From Scenedesmus sp. ARA3 (lineage: Eukaryota > Chlorophyta > Chlorophyceae > Sphaeropleales > Scenedesmaceae): a stretch of 64,000 nt of DNA. Location of the stretch: the NCBI GenBank assembly GCA_004335835.1, contig RWJK01001519.1, positions 24,607 to 88,606 on the forward strand, written 5' to 3'. The position numbers were made by a program, and so were the translations under genes. How positions within the stretch are numbered: position 1 is the first letter of the stretch; each line of letters starts with the position of its first letter. Shown in pieces: positions 12,796 through 24,378 of this stretch. The notes beneath the pieces were generated by a model. The model was given only the letters and a program-made list of their open reading frames with translations, was not told the origin of the DNA and searched no databases.

Positions 12796-14002
12796 ATGGA
12801 GGATGCAGCAGCACGCAGGGAGCGACTAAAAGCGCTCAAGCAGGCTGCACAGCTAATAGAGTCTGCGGGCGATGATGCAGCAGCAGCAGGGGCACCAGCA
12901 GCGGCTCAAGAGGCAGCAGCAGCAGAGCAGCCAGCAGAAAAGCCTTTACTAAAGTTTAGAAACTACGTAGTAAAGGATGAAAAGAACATACAGCATGAAA
13001 AGGTGAGTGCGCTGCCTGACCACCCTGTGACATTCCCTGCATGACCTGCATGACAACAGCATTCGCAGCCTGGTACCAAGCAACACGACCTGTTGCAGCC
13101 AGCACAGTTACACAGCCATGCAGATAACTAATGCAGCGGGGGGCAGAAAGCTTGTGCCACCAGCCTGCTGGCAGTGACGCTTTGTTGTATGCTGCTGCGT
13201 ATGCTTGAAGGTGGCGCCAGCGCAACCTCCACAGATAGCGGAACCGGAGCTGGGTACTAAACCAGAGGACGCAGACGAAGAGGTATGCAACAGCAGCCAG
13301 GCAAGCAGCAGCAGCAACAACAACACTGCCGTGCGGCTGAGCAGCAGCAGCTGCATCATCAGGGATAACGCCAGGCATGAGCAGCAGCAACAGGCATGCA
13401 GCGGTCAGCAACCTGGCATCACACCTCCAGCATCATCATCTTCATCATCCCCGCGGCTCTGCAGACCTCTTATAAAGACCCTTGATTTCCTTCCTCCTCA
13501 CAGTCATCATAGCGCATCAGCGCACAACTCATCAAGTTGCACCCCTGCTTGTCCACATGTCTCACTGTTTGCTCTTCGCGTTTCCTCATGCAGGAGCTGC
13601 TGGCCAGCGTGGCCCCCAAGAAGGCCAACTAAGACCTTACCTCCTCTCTCAGCCGCACTTTCTACTCTGTGCAACTAACCAACCTGCGCTGCCATGCTTA
13701 CCATTTTGCTCCTTCCGCAGGAGCTGCTGGCCAGCGTGGCGCCCTTCTTCACAATCCACCTGGCGCAACTCATAAGAATGCCCCCCTTGCTTGTCCACAT
13801 GTCTCACTCTTTATCCCACTTTGTGCGGCTGCCGCAGGAGCTGCTGGCCAGCGTGGCCCCCAAGAAGGCCAACTGGGACCTCAAGCGCGAGGTGGAGCCG
13901 CGCCTGGCCAGGCTGGAGCGCCGCACGCAGCGCGCGCTGGTGGAGATGCTGCTGCAGGAGGAGCAGCAGCGGCTGCAGCAGGAGGGAGGCGTGGCAGACT
14001 GA
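12796..14002 (+). CDS. CCDC12: Pre-mRNA splicing factor CCDC12 / Cwf18
   Basis: Three exons, 12796-13002, 13211-13282 and 13838-14002, all phase 0, give 147 residues, close to the family's usual 150-170. Residues 1-20 carry the conserved RRERLKALKQAA helix. FRNYVVKDEKN at about 53-63 matches the family's RNYxPxDE motif. The last exon has LASVAPKKANWDLKREVEPR and LERRTQRALVEMLL, the hallmark of CCDC12/Cwf18. Known members are components of the activated spliceosome (NTC-associated) in the nucleus. The ATG context (ACATGG) is good. Two upstream copies of the exon 3 acceptor border exist. The nearer one at 13721 is in frame with exon 3 and would add 39 residues if used. Confidence 0.93.
13591..13747 (+). 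repeat. Two decoy copies of the CCDC12 exon 3 acceptor border
   Basis: CAG followed by GAGCTGCTGGCCAGCGTGGC occurs three times, with exon starts at 13594, 13721 and the real 13838. Copy 1 continues as ELLASVAPKKAN and then hits TAA. Copy 2 stays open into exon 3. The upstream intron motif CTTGTCCACATGTCTCACT is also duplicated (13549 and 13791), so the repeat unit included intron sequence. Confidence 0.95.
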
Positions 14003-14740
14003 CGACTGACCCAGCAGTGCGGCCGCTGCTGCTGCTGCTTGTGTGTGCCGGGGTGGGGATTGAGTGGGGGAGGGTGTTGTAGGCGAACAGCAGCCGTGTG
14101 TTTGAGTGCAAGGGCGTCATTGCTTTGTGGGTGAGCTGTGAACGTGTGTTTGGTTGAAAGCTGGAAGCCATATGCAGATCTTGCAGGCCGTGTGGTGTCT
14201 GTTGTGGTTGAGTCAAGTGGCGTGCCGGCGGCACCTGCCTGGAGATGGGCATCACATGCATTGCACGCACGTCACTGCATGTGCTGGTTTGCTATGCACG
14301 CACACTTGCAGGAGCGCTGTGTCTCTCTGTGCTCGCTGCATGGTGCTGAACAACTGCCGCATCCATGGCTCACCATTGTGCATCAGCCGTGCACCTTGTT
14401 ATGCGCCCGACAGTAGGTGCACGTGTGGTATGTGTACTTCCAGCAGGACTGCAGTAAGCTGGGCAGGACCCCTGCACACATCTGAAGGTGCACAAGCATG
14501 TGTGATTATTTATTGCACGGATCTCTGGCTGGCTGGCTGGCATCTTGACGTGACCTGCAGCATCTGGGTTGCCCCTGTCGGTGTGAGTGGTGTGATTACT
14601 TTTGTGGGTAAACCCAGGACCTGAGAAAGTACAGTCACAGCCCTAGTTGGCTGCAGCGTTGCTGAGGCGCTCAGCTAGACTCCAATCGCAAATATAAATC
14701 GTCTTATCAACACGTACAGTAGTGTAGTTCATGCCGAGCC
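14003..14740. other. Intergenic between CCDC12 and AASDH-like gene
   Basis: GT-rich sequence, probably the CCDC12 3' UTR followed by the promoter of the next same-strand gene. The ORFs here (for example 14154-14624) have no recognisable content. Confidence 0.4.
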
Positions 14741-15756
14741 ATGGTCGACACCAGCAGGCAGGGTGCTTGCCCGTTTCGGTCCCACCAGGCGACAATCTGG
14801 GCACTAATCGAGAAGCAGGCGGACAGCAAGACAGGAAAAATACTCTACATGACCTACGATGACGCTGGAGCATGTCAGTCAAGCTGTGTAACCCACGCGG
14901 CTGCAGTGACATTGGTGAGCAGCAGCAGCACTGCACGCCTCACCTCCTGCCTCCCCTAATCCGTCCAGAACTGACCTGTAATACGGTGGCAGGCAAAAAC
15001 TGCAGCTCAGACCCTAGCAGAGCGGCTGCAACGGGGCTTGTGCACTGGCCCAGACAGCAGCAGCAGCAGCAGCAGCAGCACACTGAAAGCTCTGCAGTGC
15101 AGACCTCAGCTTGTTGCGGTGCTGCTGCCGCGCTCGCTGGAGTATGTGGTGGCGGTTCTTGCGGCACTGGCAGCTGGGTGAGCACCTAGAAACCTGTCAG
15201 CATTCCTTGCAGTGCATGGCAAGCATACTGTGCGAAAATTGTTTGCTTGCACACCCTGCATGTCAGAGCACCATGAATCTCCAAGCAAAGACAGCAACAG
15301 CCAGCAACAGATGTGTGTTAAACCTGAGGTACATCCCCAAAGTCGACTGCAAGTCTGAACAGCAGCGTCTGGCAACTGAGAATTGGCAACTGCTGTGTGT
15401 GTGGGTTGCTGCTGCAGCGCTGCCTTCATGCCGCTTGATGCCAGCTGGCCAGCTCAGCGGCTGCAGGCAGTGCTGCAGCACGCCCAGCCAGACATACTGG
15501 TGCACAGCAGCAGCACTGCCGCTGCCGCCGCTGCTGCAGCAGCAGGCATAGATAAGGATGGAGGCGGTACAAGGGCAGCGCTGCTGGCAGTAGAAGAGCT
15601 GCTGCCAGACTGGCAGGGAGCAGCGGAGGCAGCTGGTGCCGCTGCAGCACAGGAAGCACAGCACGCACCGTCTGCTGCAGTTGCTGATTATACACAACCG
15701 ACCATTGGCAGCACCCACCAGTACCAGCAGCAGCAGCAGCTGAGTCAGCCAGAGGA

Positions 15757-15795
<39 letters not shown>

Positions 15796-16658
15796 TCAAG
15801 AGCCAGGGCGTGTGCAGGCCATACCTCCCTGCTTGCCGTGGTGCTATGTGCTGTTCACCTCAGGGTCCACCGGCAGCCCCTGTGGCGTCATGGGCACTGA
15901 GCAGGGCTTCCTCAACAGGTACACCTGGATGCAGCAGCAGCAGCAGCAGCAGCAGCAGACCGTGCCGTTGCAGCCGGGGCATGTTGTGGCATTCAAGACC
16001 TCTGTTGGGTTCGTGGACCATGTGTGGGAGCTGCTGGCGCCGCTGCTGTCTGGGGCGGACATGCTGCTGCTGCCAGATGCTGCTGCTGCTGCTGCTGCAC
16101 GCGATGCTGGTGAAGATTATGGCACAACTGCAGGGCAGCAGCAGCAGCAGCAGCAGGGAGTGGGCAGGCCTCAGGCCTCCCTACTGTTGCAGCCTGAGGC
16201 CTTGGTGCAGCTGCTGGTGCAGTATAAGGTCACACACCTGGTGAGCTGGCGGCTGTTGTGTTGTCTCCTCCCTGCCTAGTCCTGTTCAGTTGTGCGAAAC
16301 ATCCGTATGAGTTTAAGTTTGGTTCTTTGTGTGTAAGCTGCCCCTGCATACTTATAGTTGGTGATGTCTGGCGCCTGCAGAGCTCGCATTTCACAAACCA
16401 CACTGCACCTCATCAACCCCTCTCCCACCTGTCTCACCCACACCCCTTGTGCTGTACCCGCGCTGCCTCCAGCACCAGCATGTGTCTCCCTCACTACGCC
16501 AATCCTCCTACTCTTGACAGTCTGATGCTGCTGCTGCTGCACACACCGGTAAGCTGCAGTCCCCTCTGTGCTGCAGCTGTGGCTGCTAGCCGTGGCTGCT
16601 GCCAGGCATGTGTCTCTTCCACCGCCAATGCTGCTGCTGCTGCTCCTGCTGCTGCTCC

Positions 16659-16694
<36 letters not shown>

Positions 16695-16791
16695 TGCACA
16701 CACCGGTAGGTAAGCTGCAGTCCCCTCTGTGCTGCAGCTGTGGCTGCCAGCCCTGGCGGCTATCAGGCATGTGTCTCCCCCACCGCCAATA

Positions 16792-16849
<58 letters not shown>

Positions 16850-17582
16850 ACACTCCGGTAGGCTGCTGTGCCCTCTGTGCTGCAGCTGTGGCTGCCAGCC
16901 CTGGCGGCTGCCAGGCAGCAATTGAGCCTGCTGCAGCTGGTCAGCAGCGGGGAGATGCTGCCTGCGGCACTGGCTGGGAACCTGCTGCAGGCACTGCCAG
17001 AGCGCTGCCTGCTGCTCAACCTGTACGGTGAGGGGGACTGCTGCTAGTGCTGCCTGCTGCTCAATTTGTACGGTGAGGCGGCCCTGCTTGCTGTTGCCAG
17101 TTGCGGTGTCAGTGGTTGTGGTGTTCTTGCCGGTAATGGTTTTGAGGCAGCATGATCCGTGTGTTTGCTGCTTGCTGCATGGCCGCGCTGCTGCCATCTG
17201 CTGTCTAGCTGGTGTTGTGTCGGAGGAAGGCGTGATATGCTGCCGTCTGCTGCTGTGCTGTCGTCACTCGCCCATGTGCTCAGCCTCTCACTGCTGCTGC
17301 CACAGTGCACTACGCTATTGCCAATTGCGCTCAGTGGGCACGTTGCAACTGCCCACAGGTGCAACTGAAGTATCTGCTGATGTGCCCAGCCTCTCACTGC
17401 TGCTACCACAGTGCACTGCGCTGATGCTGACTCTGTGGACACTTTGCAACTGCTGACAGGCTCTACCGAAGTGTCTGCTGATGCCACGTGTCAGCTTGTC
17501 AGCAGCAGCCTGCTAGCCAGCATGCAGGGGCCTTGGCTGCCGGCTGGCCAGCCCATTGCCAACATGATGATGGCAGTGGGGC

Positions 17583-17613
<31 letters not shown>

Positions 17614-17764
17614 AAATGGCAGGATGAGGGAGCTGCTGGTGCCGCTGCCTGTTGGCTGTGAGGGAGAGGTCTGGGTGGCTGGGCCTGGCCTGGCTGCTGG
17701 CTACTTGCCACAGCAGAGTGAGAAACAGCATCAGGATCATGATCAGCATCAGCAGCATCAGGAT

Positions 17765-17798
<34 letters not shown>

Positions 17799-17889
17799 GG
17801 TTCCAGGAGCTGCAGCTGCAGCTGCAGCACTTGCACCAGGCAGCAGGCGCCCTTCACACTGCAGCAGGCGGCAGCAGCAGCGAAGAGTT

Positions 17890-17936
<47 letters not shown>

Positions 17937-20774
17937 TGTCAGTTGCTGCAGGGGCGGGGGCTGACTTGGCTGCGGCTGCGTCTAAGCAGCAGGCTTGGTT
18001 CAGGACAGGAGACCTGGGAAGGATTTTGCCAGATGGTAGGCATGGCTGCATGTTGGTGCTGCTGGTGCAAGTGCAATGACAACAGGGCTACAAACCTGGA
18101 GGTGTCTGCATGTGTGCTGGGGTTTTGTGCTCTTGCAGCTCCCATTGTCGCGCACTCTGTCCAAGTGCGGCATTAAGCAGGACTGCTGTTGGTCTGCACG
18201 CGGCGCAGCCGTGCCAGCTCTACAGCCGATGCAAATCGCTGCTCGTCTAATGTGCCAAGCACAGACCAACTCCACCACAACGCCCCAATGCTGCTGCTGC
18301 TGCTGCTGCTGCTGCTTTTGGGTGGTGCCTGCACAGGTACGCTGCAGCTGCTCGGCAGATGTGACCACCAGGTCAAAGTAACAGGTGTGAGAGTTGACCT
18401 GTTGGAAGTTGAACAGGTGCTGGTCAAAGCTGACCTGGCAGCTGAGGTGGCAGTGACAGCATTTTCCCACCCAGTGAGGCAACAGGACCACCAGCTGGTG
18501 GCTTACGTGGTGCCTAAACCTGAACCCGGGCAATTGCCTGCATCAATAACACAAGCAGCAGCACCTGCAGCAGCAGCAGCAGCAGCAGCAGGGGGAGGAC
18601 TGCAATGGAGTGACACGCACTTGGCAGGGCAGCCAGTGCTGCAGGTAGGGTTAACACAGATTGCCCCTACAGCACACCAAACTGATACCGCAACATCAGG
18701 ACAGCAGCAGCAGCAGCAGCAACAGCTGGATGGCTCTGTTCTGCTGCAGCAGCTGCGTGCTGTGGCTGACTCTCAGCTGCCGGCTGCTGCCAGGCCGCTG
18801 CAGTACCAGCTGCTGCCTGCCCTGCCAAGGTCTTCAGCAGGCAAACTGCTGCGAAGCCAGCTGCCGCCACCTGAATACGTGACTGCAGCACAGCGGCAGC
18901 AGCAGCAGCAGCAGCAGCGGCAGGCACAGCAGCAGCAGCAGCAGCAGCAGCAGGGCCAGGCGCATCTGCGCATGCAGAAGCCGCCAGCTTCAGCAGGTGC
19001 TGGAGTCGCACACAGCTTGCGAGGCATCCCAGTGCTGGGTGTTTCAGAGTCAGCTATTATGAGGGCTATGCTCAGTGCACTGCGCGCTGACCAAGCAGGT
19101 CAGCCGCAGCAACAGTCAGGCCAACTGCTTCTAAACGCCAGCAGAACTCAACAGCATAACAACAGCAGCAGCAGCAGCAGCAGCAGGCTAGCATTCCCTC
19201 TGGAGCCTTGTGACGACTTCTTTGCTGCTGGAGGTGACTCGCTGGCAGCAGCAGCAGTGGCCGGCATGCTGGGAATCGATGTGCGGCTGCTGTACGCGTA
19301 CCCCACAGCACGCAGCTTGGCCGCAGCACTGCAGAACACCAGCAGCAGCAGCAGCAGTCCAGTAGCAGGCAAAGCAACACATCATAACACAGCTGCAGAC
19401 TTACTTGGCAGTTATGCTGCTGAGGTTGGCAGCTCAATAGGATTGCAAAAGAAGAGGCTGCAGCAGCAGCTAGTAGGAGCTTCTGGTGGCCAACTTGCAA
19501 GAGGAATGCCTTCAAAAGCAGCAGCAACAGCGGCAGCAGCAGCAGCGGCGGCAGCAGCAGCACATCCAAACCAGCCCGCTGCCAAGCGGCGCAGGGAGCT
19601 GCTGGTACTAAATGATACTCAACCGCTCGACAGACCAAGCAGATCAACTGTCGGTGCTGCTGCAGCAGCAGGAGTCAGCAGCAGCATTGGAAACCTTCTG
19701 GCCTCCGCAAGCCGCGCAGTGGCGGTTGGCGCTGCCAGCAGGTATCAGTCGCTGAGGCTGCAGCCTGCTGCAGCTGCACACCGCAACAGCCGGGTAGAAA
19801 TGCAGCAGCAGGCGTTTGCTCAGCAGCAGCATCAGTCACTGAGTCCACGGTGGACTGGCAGCGCTGCGCAACCGCAGATACAGCTGCACTGGAGGCTGCC
19901 GCTGGGGCGGTGTGTTGATGCTGCTCCGCTGCTGCTGGCTCTGCTAGCACCTGAGCAGCCACATCAGGCACTCGCATCACAGCAGCAGCGGCGGCAGCAG
20001 CAAGAGCAGCAGCAGGAGCTGCAGCTGCTGGGCTTATTTGTGTTTGCCTGCTCACATGACGGAACAGTGACTTGTGTGCATGTTGAGTCTGGCGCTGCCT
20101 GCTGGACCGTACAGCTGCCATCACGTGCCGATGCAGGCATGTGCCTCAGCCCATGTGCCCGCCTCCTGGCGGTACAATGTGGCGGTACAAAAGTGTACTG
20201 CCTAGCTGCAGCAGATGGGGCAGTACAAGGCAGTGTGGAGTGTGGGGGTGAGGTTAGGGCAGCACCTGTGATGGATCCTTGGGGCTGGTGTGGCTGCTGG
20301 TGGCTGGTGACACACGGCCGGCAGCTGCTGCTGCTGCTGCCAGCGCAGCAGCCGCAGGTTCTTTGCAGGTGGGTATGGATCCTGTGTTGGACCTAGCAGA
20401 ACAGAGTTAGTTGCTGACATATATGGGCAAACAGGCAGAGCAGCCGTTCTGTGCTTGCACGAACTGCTTGCTGGAAACACCGAAGCAGTCAGCAATGGTC
20501 AGCTTGTGTAGTCTGCCACTTGCAGGAGGCAGATTATCTTTATGTTTCTATCAGGCACACCAGTACACAGATAGGTCTGCACAAGCATCTCAGCCTCCCC
20601 TCCGACTCACACCTGACCATATGCTGCCGCTACTGCCGCTGCCACAGGTACCCCCTGCCGGCTGCTGGCTCTGCTGCCGTCTGCTTTGCTGCCTCACATG
20701 GCCTGGCAGTGGTGGCGCTGCTGAATGGCTCACTGCTAGCCCTACGGATCAACAACACCGCACTGGCACACCTC

Positions 20775-20809
<35 letters not shown>

Positions 20810-22055
20810 CGGACAGGAGCTGCTGTCAGTGCAGTGGCAGTTCAGCGGCGCTGCACCCATTTTCAGCAGCCCAGTGGTAGATGAGGCTGCGGGCCTGCTG
20901 CTGTTTGTTGCTGTGGATGGTGCTGTGAGCGGGCTGGGGCTTGACAGTGGGCAGTTAATTTGGCGCACTGAGGTGCAGCAGCATGTGTTTGCAGACCTGC
21001 TGCTGCTGCAGGCACCAAAGCAGCAGCCAGCAGCAGCAGCAGCAGCAGGAGGAATTAAAAGGGTGGACAAGCTGGCAGCTGGTCACAGGTGTTTGGTGGT
21101 GGCCACACAAGCGGGCTGGGTGGTTGGCCTGAGCAGCCAAAGTGGGCAGGAGGTGAGGCACCACATCACACCTTGTCACTGGCCTTTCGCATGTTGCCCC
21201 TGATTTGGGGTTACAACAGCCGGATCACCATGCGTGCTGACAGTGCAGGCTGCGTCACACATCGTGGTTGCAGGCTGCATCGAAATCCTCCATACGCGAG
21301 GATGAGTATTGCCACTAGTTGTACAGGATAGCGGCACATCGCAGACCACGTCTGCCACAGTGTCAAATTGACATCTGGCAGCGGCTTGGCTGGGTCAGTG
21401 CTCAGCACATGCAGCACCGTGACGCTGCAATGCATGTCCAGCAACGTACCTTGCACTCAGCGTCTGCACTGACACCTGTACGGCTACTGCTGCTGCTGCT
21501 ATCTGCTGTTGGCGCGTGCTGTTGCAGCTGTGGCGGCAGCAGCTCGGCAGCAGCCGCATCTCAGCAGCGCCTGCGGTGGGGCTGGCACTTGCAGGAACAG
21601 GCATGGCGGCTGTTCCTGCAAGCATGGATGTGCTGGCGGTTGCAGGAACAGGAATGGCGGCAGTTCCTGCAAGCATGGCTGGGGCCGTGCCTGCTGATGG
21701 CAGTGCGGAAGCTGCAGCAGGCGGAGAAGTGCAGCAGCCAGCAGCAGCAACAGCAGCAGCTGCTGCTGCCGCCTCCAAGATTGAAGTGCACCAGCAGCAG
21801 CATGTGGTGGTTTGCAGCAGTGACGGTGCAGTGGATGTGCTCACTGTGCAAGACGGAGCGTTTGGCATGGAAGCAGACCTGCAGCTGCTGAGCAGTGATT
21901 CTGGTGTTGCAACTGAGGGTGTTGCACCACAGGCGGTGACAACAACAGCGCAGACGCTGCTGCCTGGTGAAGTGTTTTCCAGCCCTGTGTTTCTGGATGA
22001 ATGGCTGCTTCTGGGCTGCAGGGACGACCACTTGTACTGCCTCAGGGTGGCATAG
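14741..22055 (+). CDS. AASDH: AASDH / acyl-activating enzyme 19-like: adenylation, carrier and PQQ-type beta-propeller
   Basis: Exons: 14741-14914, 15098-15177, 15418-16240, 16862-17027, 17460-18035, 18337-20368, 20648-21152, 21528-22055. They sum to 4,884 nt (1,627 residues) with every phase consistent. The adenylation domain shows LVAVLLPRSLEYVVAVLAAL, AAFMPLD, the P-loop YVLFTSGSTGSP near residue 235, LLNLYGSTEVSADAT, the FRTGDLGR motif near 600 and GRCDHQVKVTGVRVDLLEVE. A phosphopantetheine carrier site follows in FFAAGGDSL (Ser about 908). C-terminal blade-like repeats (GLFVFACSHDGTVTCVHVES, VVVCSSDGAVDVLTV) resemble the PQQ-type propeller of this family. Family members are NRPS-like acyl-activating enzymes of uncertain substrate. 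Long poly-Q tracts interrupt the adenylation core, and no reductase or dehydrogenase domain is visible. The first exon is the least certain part. Confidence 0.88.
16539..17485 (+). repeat. Decoy exon borders in AASDH-like introns
   Basis: The border of exon 16862 (CCCTCTGTGCTGCAGCTGTGG) has two earlier copies, at about 16539-16612 and 16703-16776, each preceded by a CTG tract or the CACACCGGTA motif. The donor border LLLNLYG then GTGAGG at 17005-17035 is repeated at 17041-17075. The border of exon 17460 is copied at about 17352-17385. A CAGCCTCTCACTGCTGC block is duplicated at 17278 and 17388. Confidence 0.9.
16793..16850 (+). repeat. (CTG)n microsatellite before an acceptor
   Basis: Roughly 19 near-perfect CTG/GCT triplets end about 10 bp before the acceptor CCGGTAG at 16861. 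A shorter tract (16650-16695) precedes the neighbouring decoy acceptor. Confidence 0.9.
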
Positions 22056-22341
22056 GTATGAGCATGCAGCACTTGTTTTCCACAACGTTGCAGGTACCAG
22101 GCAGGTTTTTGCTATGCTGGTTGCTACTGACAGTGTTACTGACTGGGGTTTGAAGGCATGTCTTCTCGACTCTTTCACAAGCCATCTTCTCCACAACCGG
22201 CCCGATGTCAACGTATTAATCAGCCGTTCAGCTGTTTCAACGGGACCACCACCGCTCAAGGTGCAACACTACCGCAGAACGTGCTGCGTAGTGCCAAACG
22301 CTACAACCAGCAGGGCGTGACTAGTGCCACCAAGTCGCAGC

Positions 22342-23013
22342 ATGGCAGGGCGTGTGCTGAGCCGCTTGCTACCTCTATGCAGCAGGTCTTGCACGTGCAT
22401 CGAGCAGACCACGCAGGCGCAGCTGAGCGGGATTGCAGGCAGCGTTTGCAGGTTGGAGCGGGGCGTAGCTTCAACAGCAACGGCAGATCGCCAGGCATGG
22501 TTAGCTGGAATCAGAATGCTGGGTCTTACAAAGCATTTGAGCAGCGCTGGTGTGGCAGGCCGTGATCTGGGTGGCTCTGATGACCAAGCAGCTGTAGCAG
22601 CAGCAGCAGCGCAGCGCCAGCACCAGGCTGTGCAGTGGCAGAGTCAGCGAGGCTTCTGCGAAGGAGAGCTGCGCGTCGTGTGAGTCAAACTATGGTGTTG
22701 CTTTGTCAAGCAATGCCAGGGCAGTAGCGAATGCTGTTGAGTGGGGCTGCCCTTGCTGCTTGATGGCATCTACCGTGTGTCACTGCCAGTCAATGCGTAC
22801 CTGCTGAGGCAGTGCATGGGTTTCCCCTGCAGCCCTGCAACATCCTGACTAGCAGCAGCTGTTTGCAAACAGGCACAGCAAGTAGTAACAGTTCGTTCAA
22901 GTACGGGCTTGCTGTGCCATTCCTGCTTGCAGGCATGCCGAGGTGTCGGAGCACGAGTACCACCGGCTGGCAGATGAGCTGCTGGACATGCTGCAGGAGA
23001 AGCTGGAGGTGAG

Positions 23014-23051
<38 letters not shown>

Positions 23052-23873
23052 TGCTGTGTTGTTGAGGTTCACGTGCAGCACATTGTAAGTGCTTTGAGCT
23101 GCCTTGTTGTGGGGGGAGGCTTGCAGGAGTGTGCAAAGAGCATAGCTGCAGCACCAGCAGCTGCCGCATGATACAGATTGGCGCGACGCTGCTGCAGCAA
23201 TGCAGCAGTAAAGGCTTGCTGGGTGGCTCACCGGCCTCACCTGCGTGCTGCTGCTTGCAGATGTTTGTAGAGGACATGGACATTGACGGTTCAGACGTGG
23301 AGCATGTGGTGAGATGCTGCTTCTGCTGCTAGTTGCAGCAAGCCACTTGGTCCTGCTGCTCACTTTCCCTGCCTGCTGGCTGTGCAGAGTCCCAGCAGTG
23401 CACTTATTCGCAGCAGCTGCTGTTGGATCCAAGCAGCTGCCGCTAGGAGAGGCTGCAGTAGCATCATCAGCAGTCCTGCTCTGCTTGTAGCGTGTCACTA
23501 CCCCGCAACTTACACCCTTCTGCTTAGTGGGTTGCAAGCTCACTAAGCAGAAAGCCAAGATATCACCCTGATGCATCTCCTATGTAGCACCCACTGTCCT
23601 ACTCACCATCTCAGCACTTGTCTTTATATTTTTGTGATCCCTGCCCTGCAGCAAGGCGTGCTCACGGTCAAGTTGGGCAGGCACGGCACATATGTTATTA
23701 ACAAGCAGACCCCAAACCGCCAGATCTGGATGTCCTCGCCAGTCAGTGGCCCCTTCAGATATGACTGCCACGCCGGCAAGTGGGTGTATGGCCGCACTGG
23801 TCAGGAGCTGCTGCAGCAGGTGCAGCAGGAGCTGCAGCAGCTGCTGGGTGCTGCGCCAGAGCTTGTAGAATGA
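22342..23873 (+). CDS. FXN: Frataxin, mitochondrial
   Basis: Exons 22342-22679, 22933-23008, 23261-23308 and 23652-23873 give 227 residues with all phases consistent. Residues 1 to about 100 are an Arg/Ser/Ala-rich presequence, fitting mitochondrial import. The frataxin fold follows: the acidic first helix ([19 protein letters not shown], then [15 protein letters not shown]) and the sheet with [35 protein letters not shown] and [12 protein letters not shown]. The near-invariant NKQTPNxQIW motif is intact. Frataxin is a regulator of the mitochondrial cysteine desulfurase/ISCU complex for Fe-S cluster assembly. It starts only 286 bp after the AASDH-like stop on the same strand. Intron 2 opens with a CTG run directly at the donor. 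The last 20 codons are Gln/Leu-rich and are copied in tandem downstream. Confidence 0.96.
23013..23060 (+). repeat. CTG run abutting the frataxin intron 2 donor
   Basis: The donor at 23009 (GTGAGC) is followed at once by about 14 CTG triplets with one TTG interruption. Confidence 0.9.
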
Positions 23874-24305
23874 TTCGCGTAGTTGTGCCAATGATGTTCA
23901 CTGAGCACATCAAGCCAGCAGCAGCTGCTGCAGCAGGTACAGCAGGTGCATCAGGAGCTGCAGGGGCTGCTGGGTGCTGCACCGGAGCTGGTAGAATGAT
24001 GCGGTTAGTCGGCTGGCTGTGCAGAATGTGTTTGTTAAGCATGTCGTGGTCAGGTGCAGGACAGAGCTGCAGGGGCTGCTGGGCAGTGCGCCGCAGCTTG
24101 TAGAATGAACACTTGGTTGTGAAGAGTGTGTTTGTCTAGCATGTCGTGGTCTGGTGCAGCAGGACTTGCTGCAGCTGCTGGGCAGCGCGCCAGAGCTTGT
24201 CGAATGTTGCGTTGTTGGGCCGATGCTGTTTGTCGAGCATGTGATGGTCTGGTGCAGCAGGAGCTGCAGGGGCTGCTGGGCAGCACGCTGCAGCTTGTAG
24301 AAATA
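23797..24305 (+). repeat. Five-copy tandem array of the frataxin coding tail and 3' UTR
   Basis: Copy 1 (23797-23873) is the real end of frataxin (CTGCAGCAGCTGCTGGGTGC, then GAGCTTGTAGAATGA). Diverged copies lie at about 23916-24000, 24047-24108, 24147-24206 and 24246-24305, spaced roughly 95-125 bp apart. They share the coding tail and some trailing sequence (AGCATGTCGTGGT occurs in copies 3 and 4). Copies 2 and 3 keep the TAGAATGA end, copy 4 has CGAATG and copy 5 has AGAAATAG. Confidence 0.92.
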
Positions 24306-24378
24306 GAGCGTGTTATGCTGTGAAGAGAGAGTTTACGCTGTTATGTTGTGAGTCGGCATTTGATGGATTGTTAAGCAT

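Noticed and set aside
14643..14936. 97-codon minus-strand ORF
   Set aside because: Antisense to the first AASDH-like exon and its flank, with no recognisable content.
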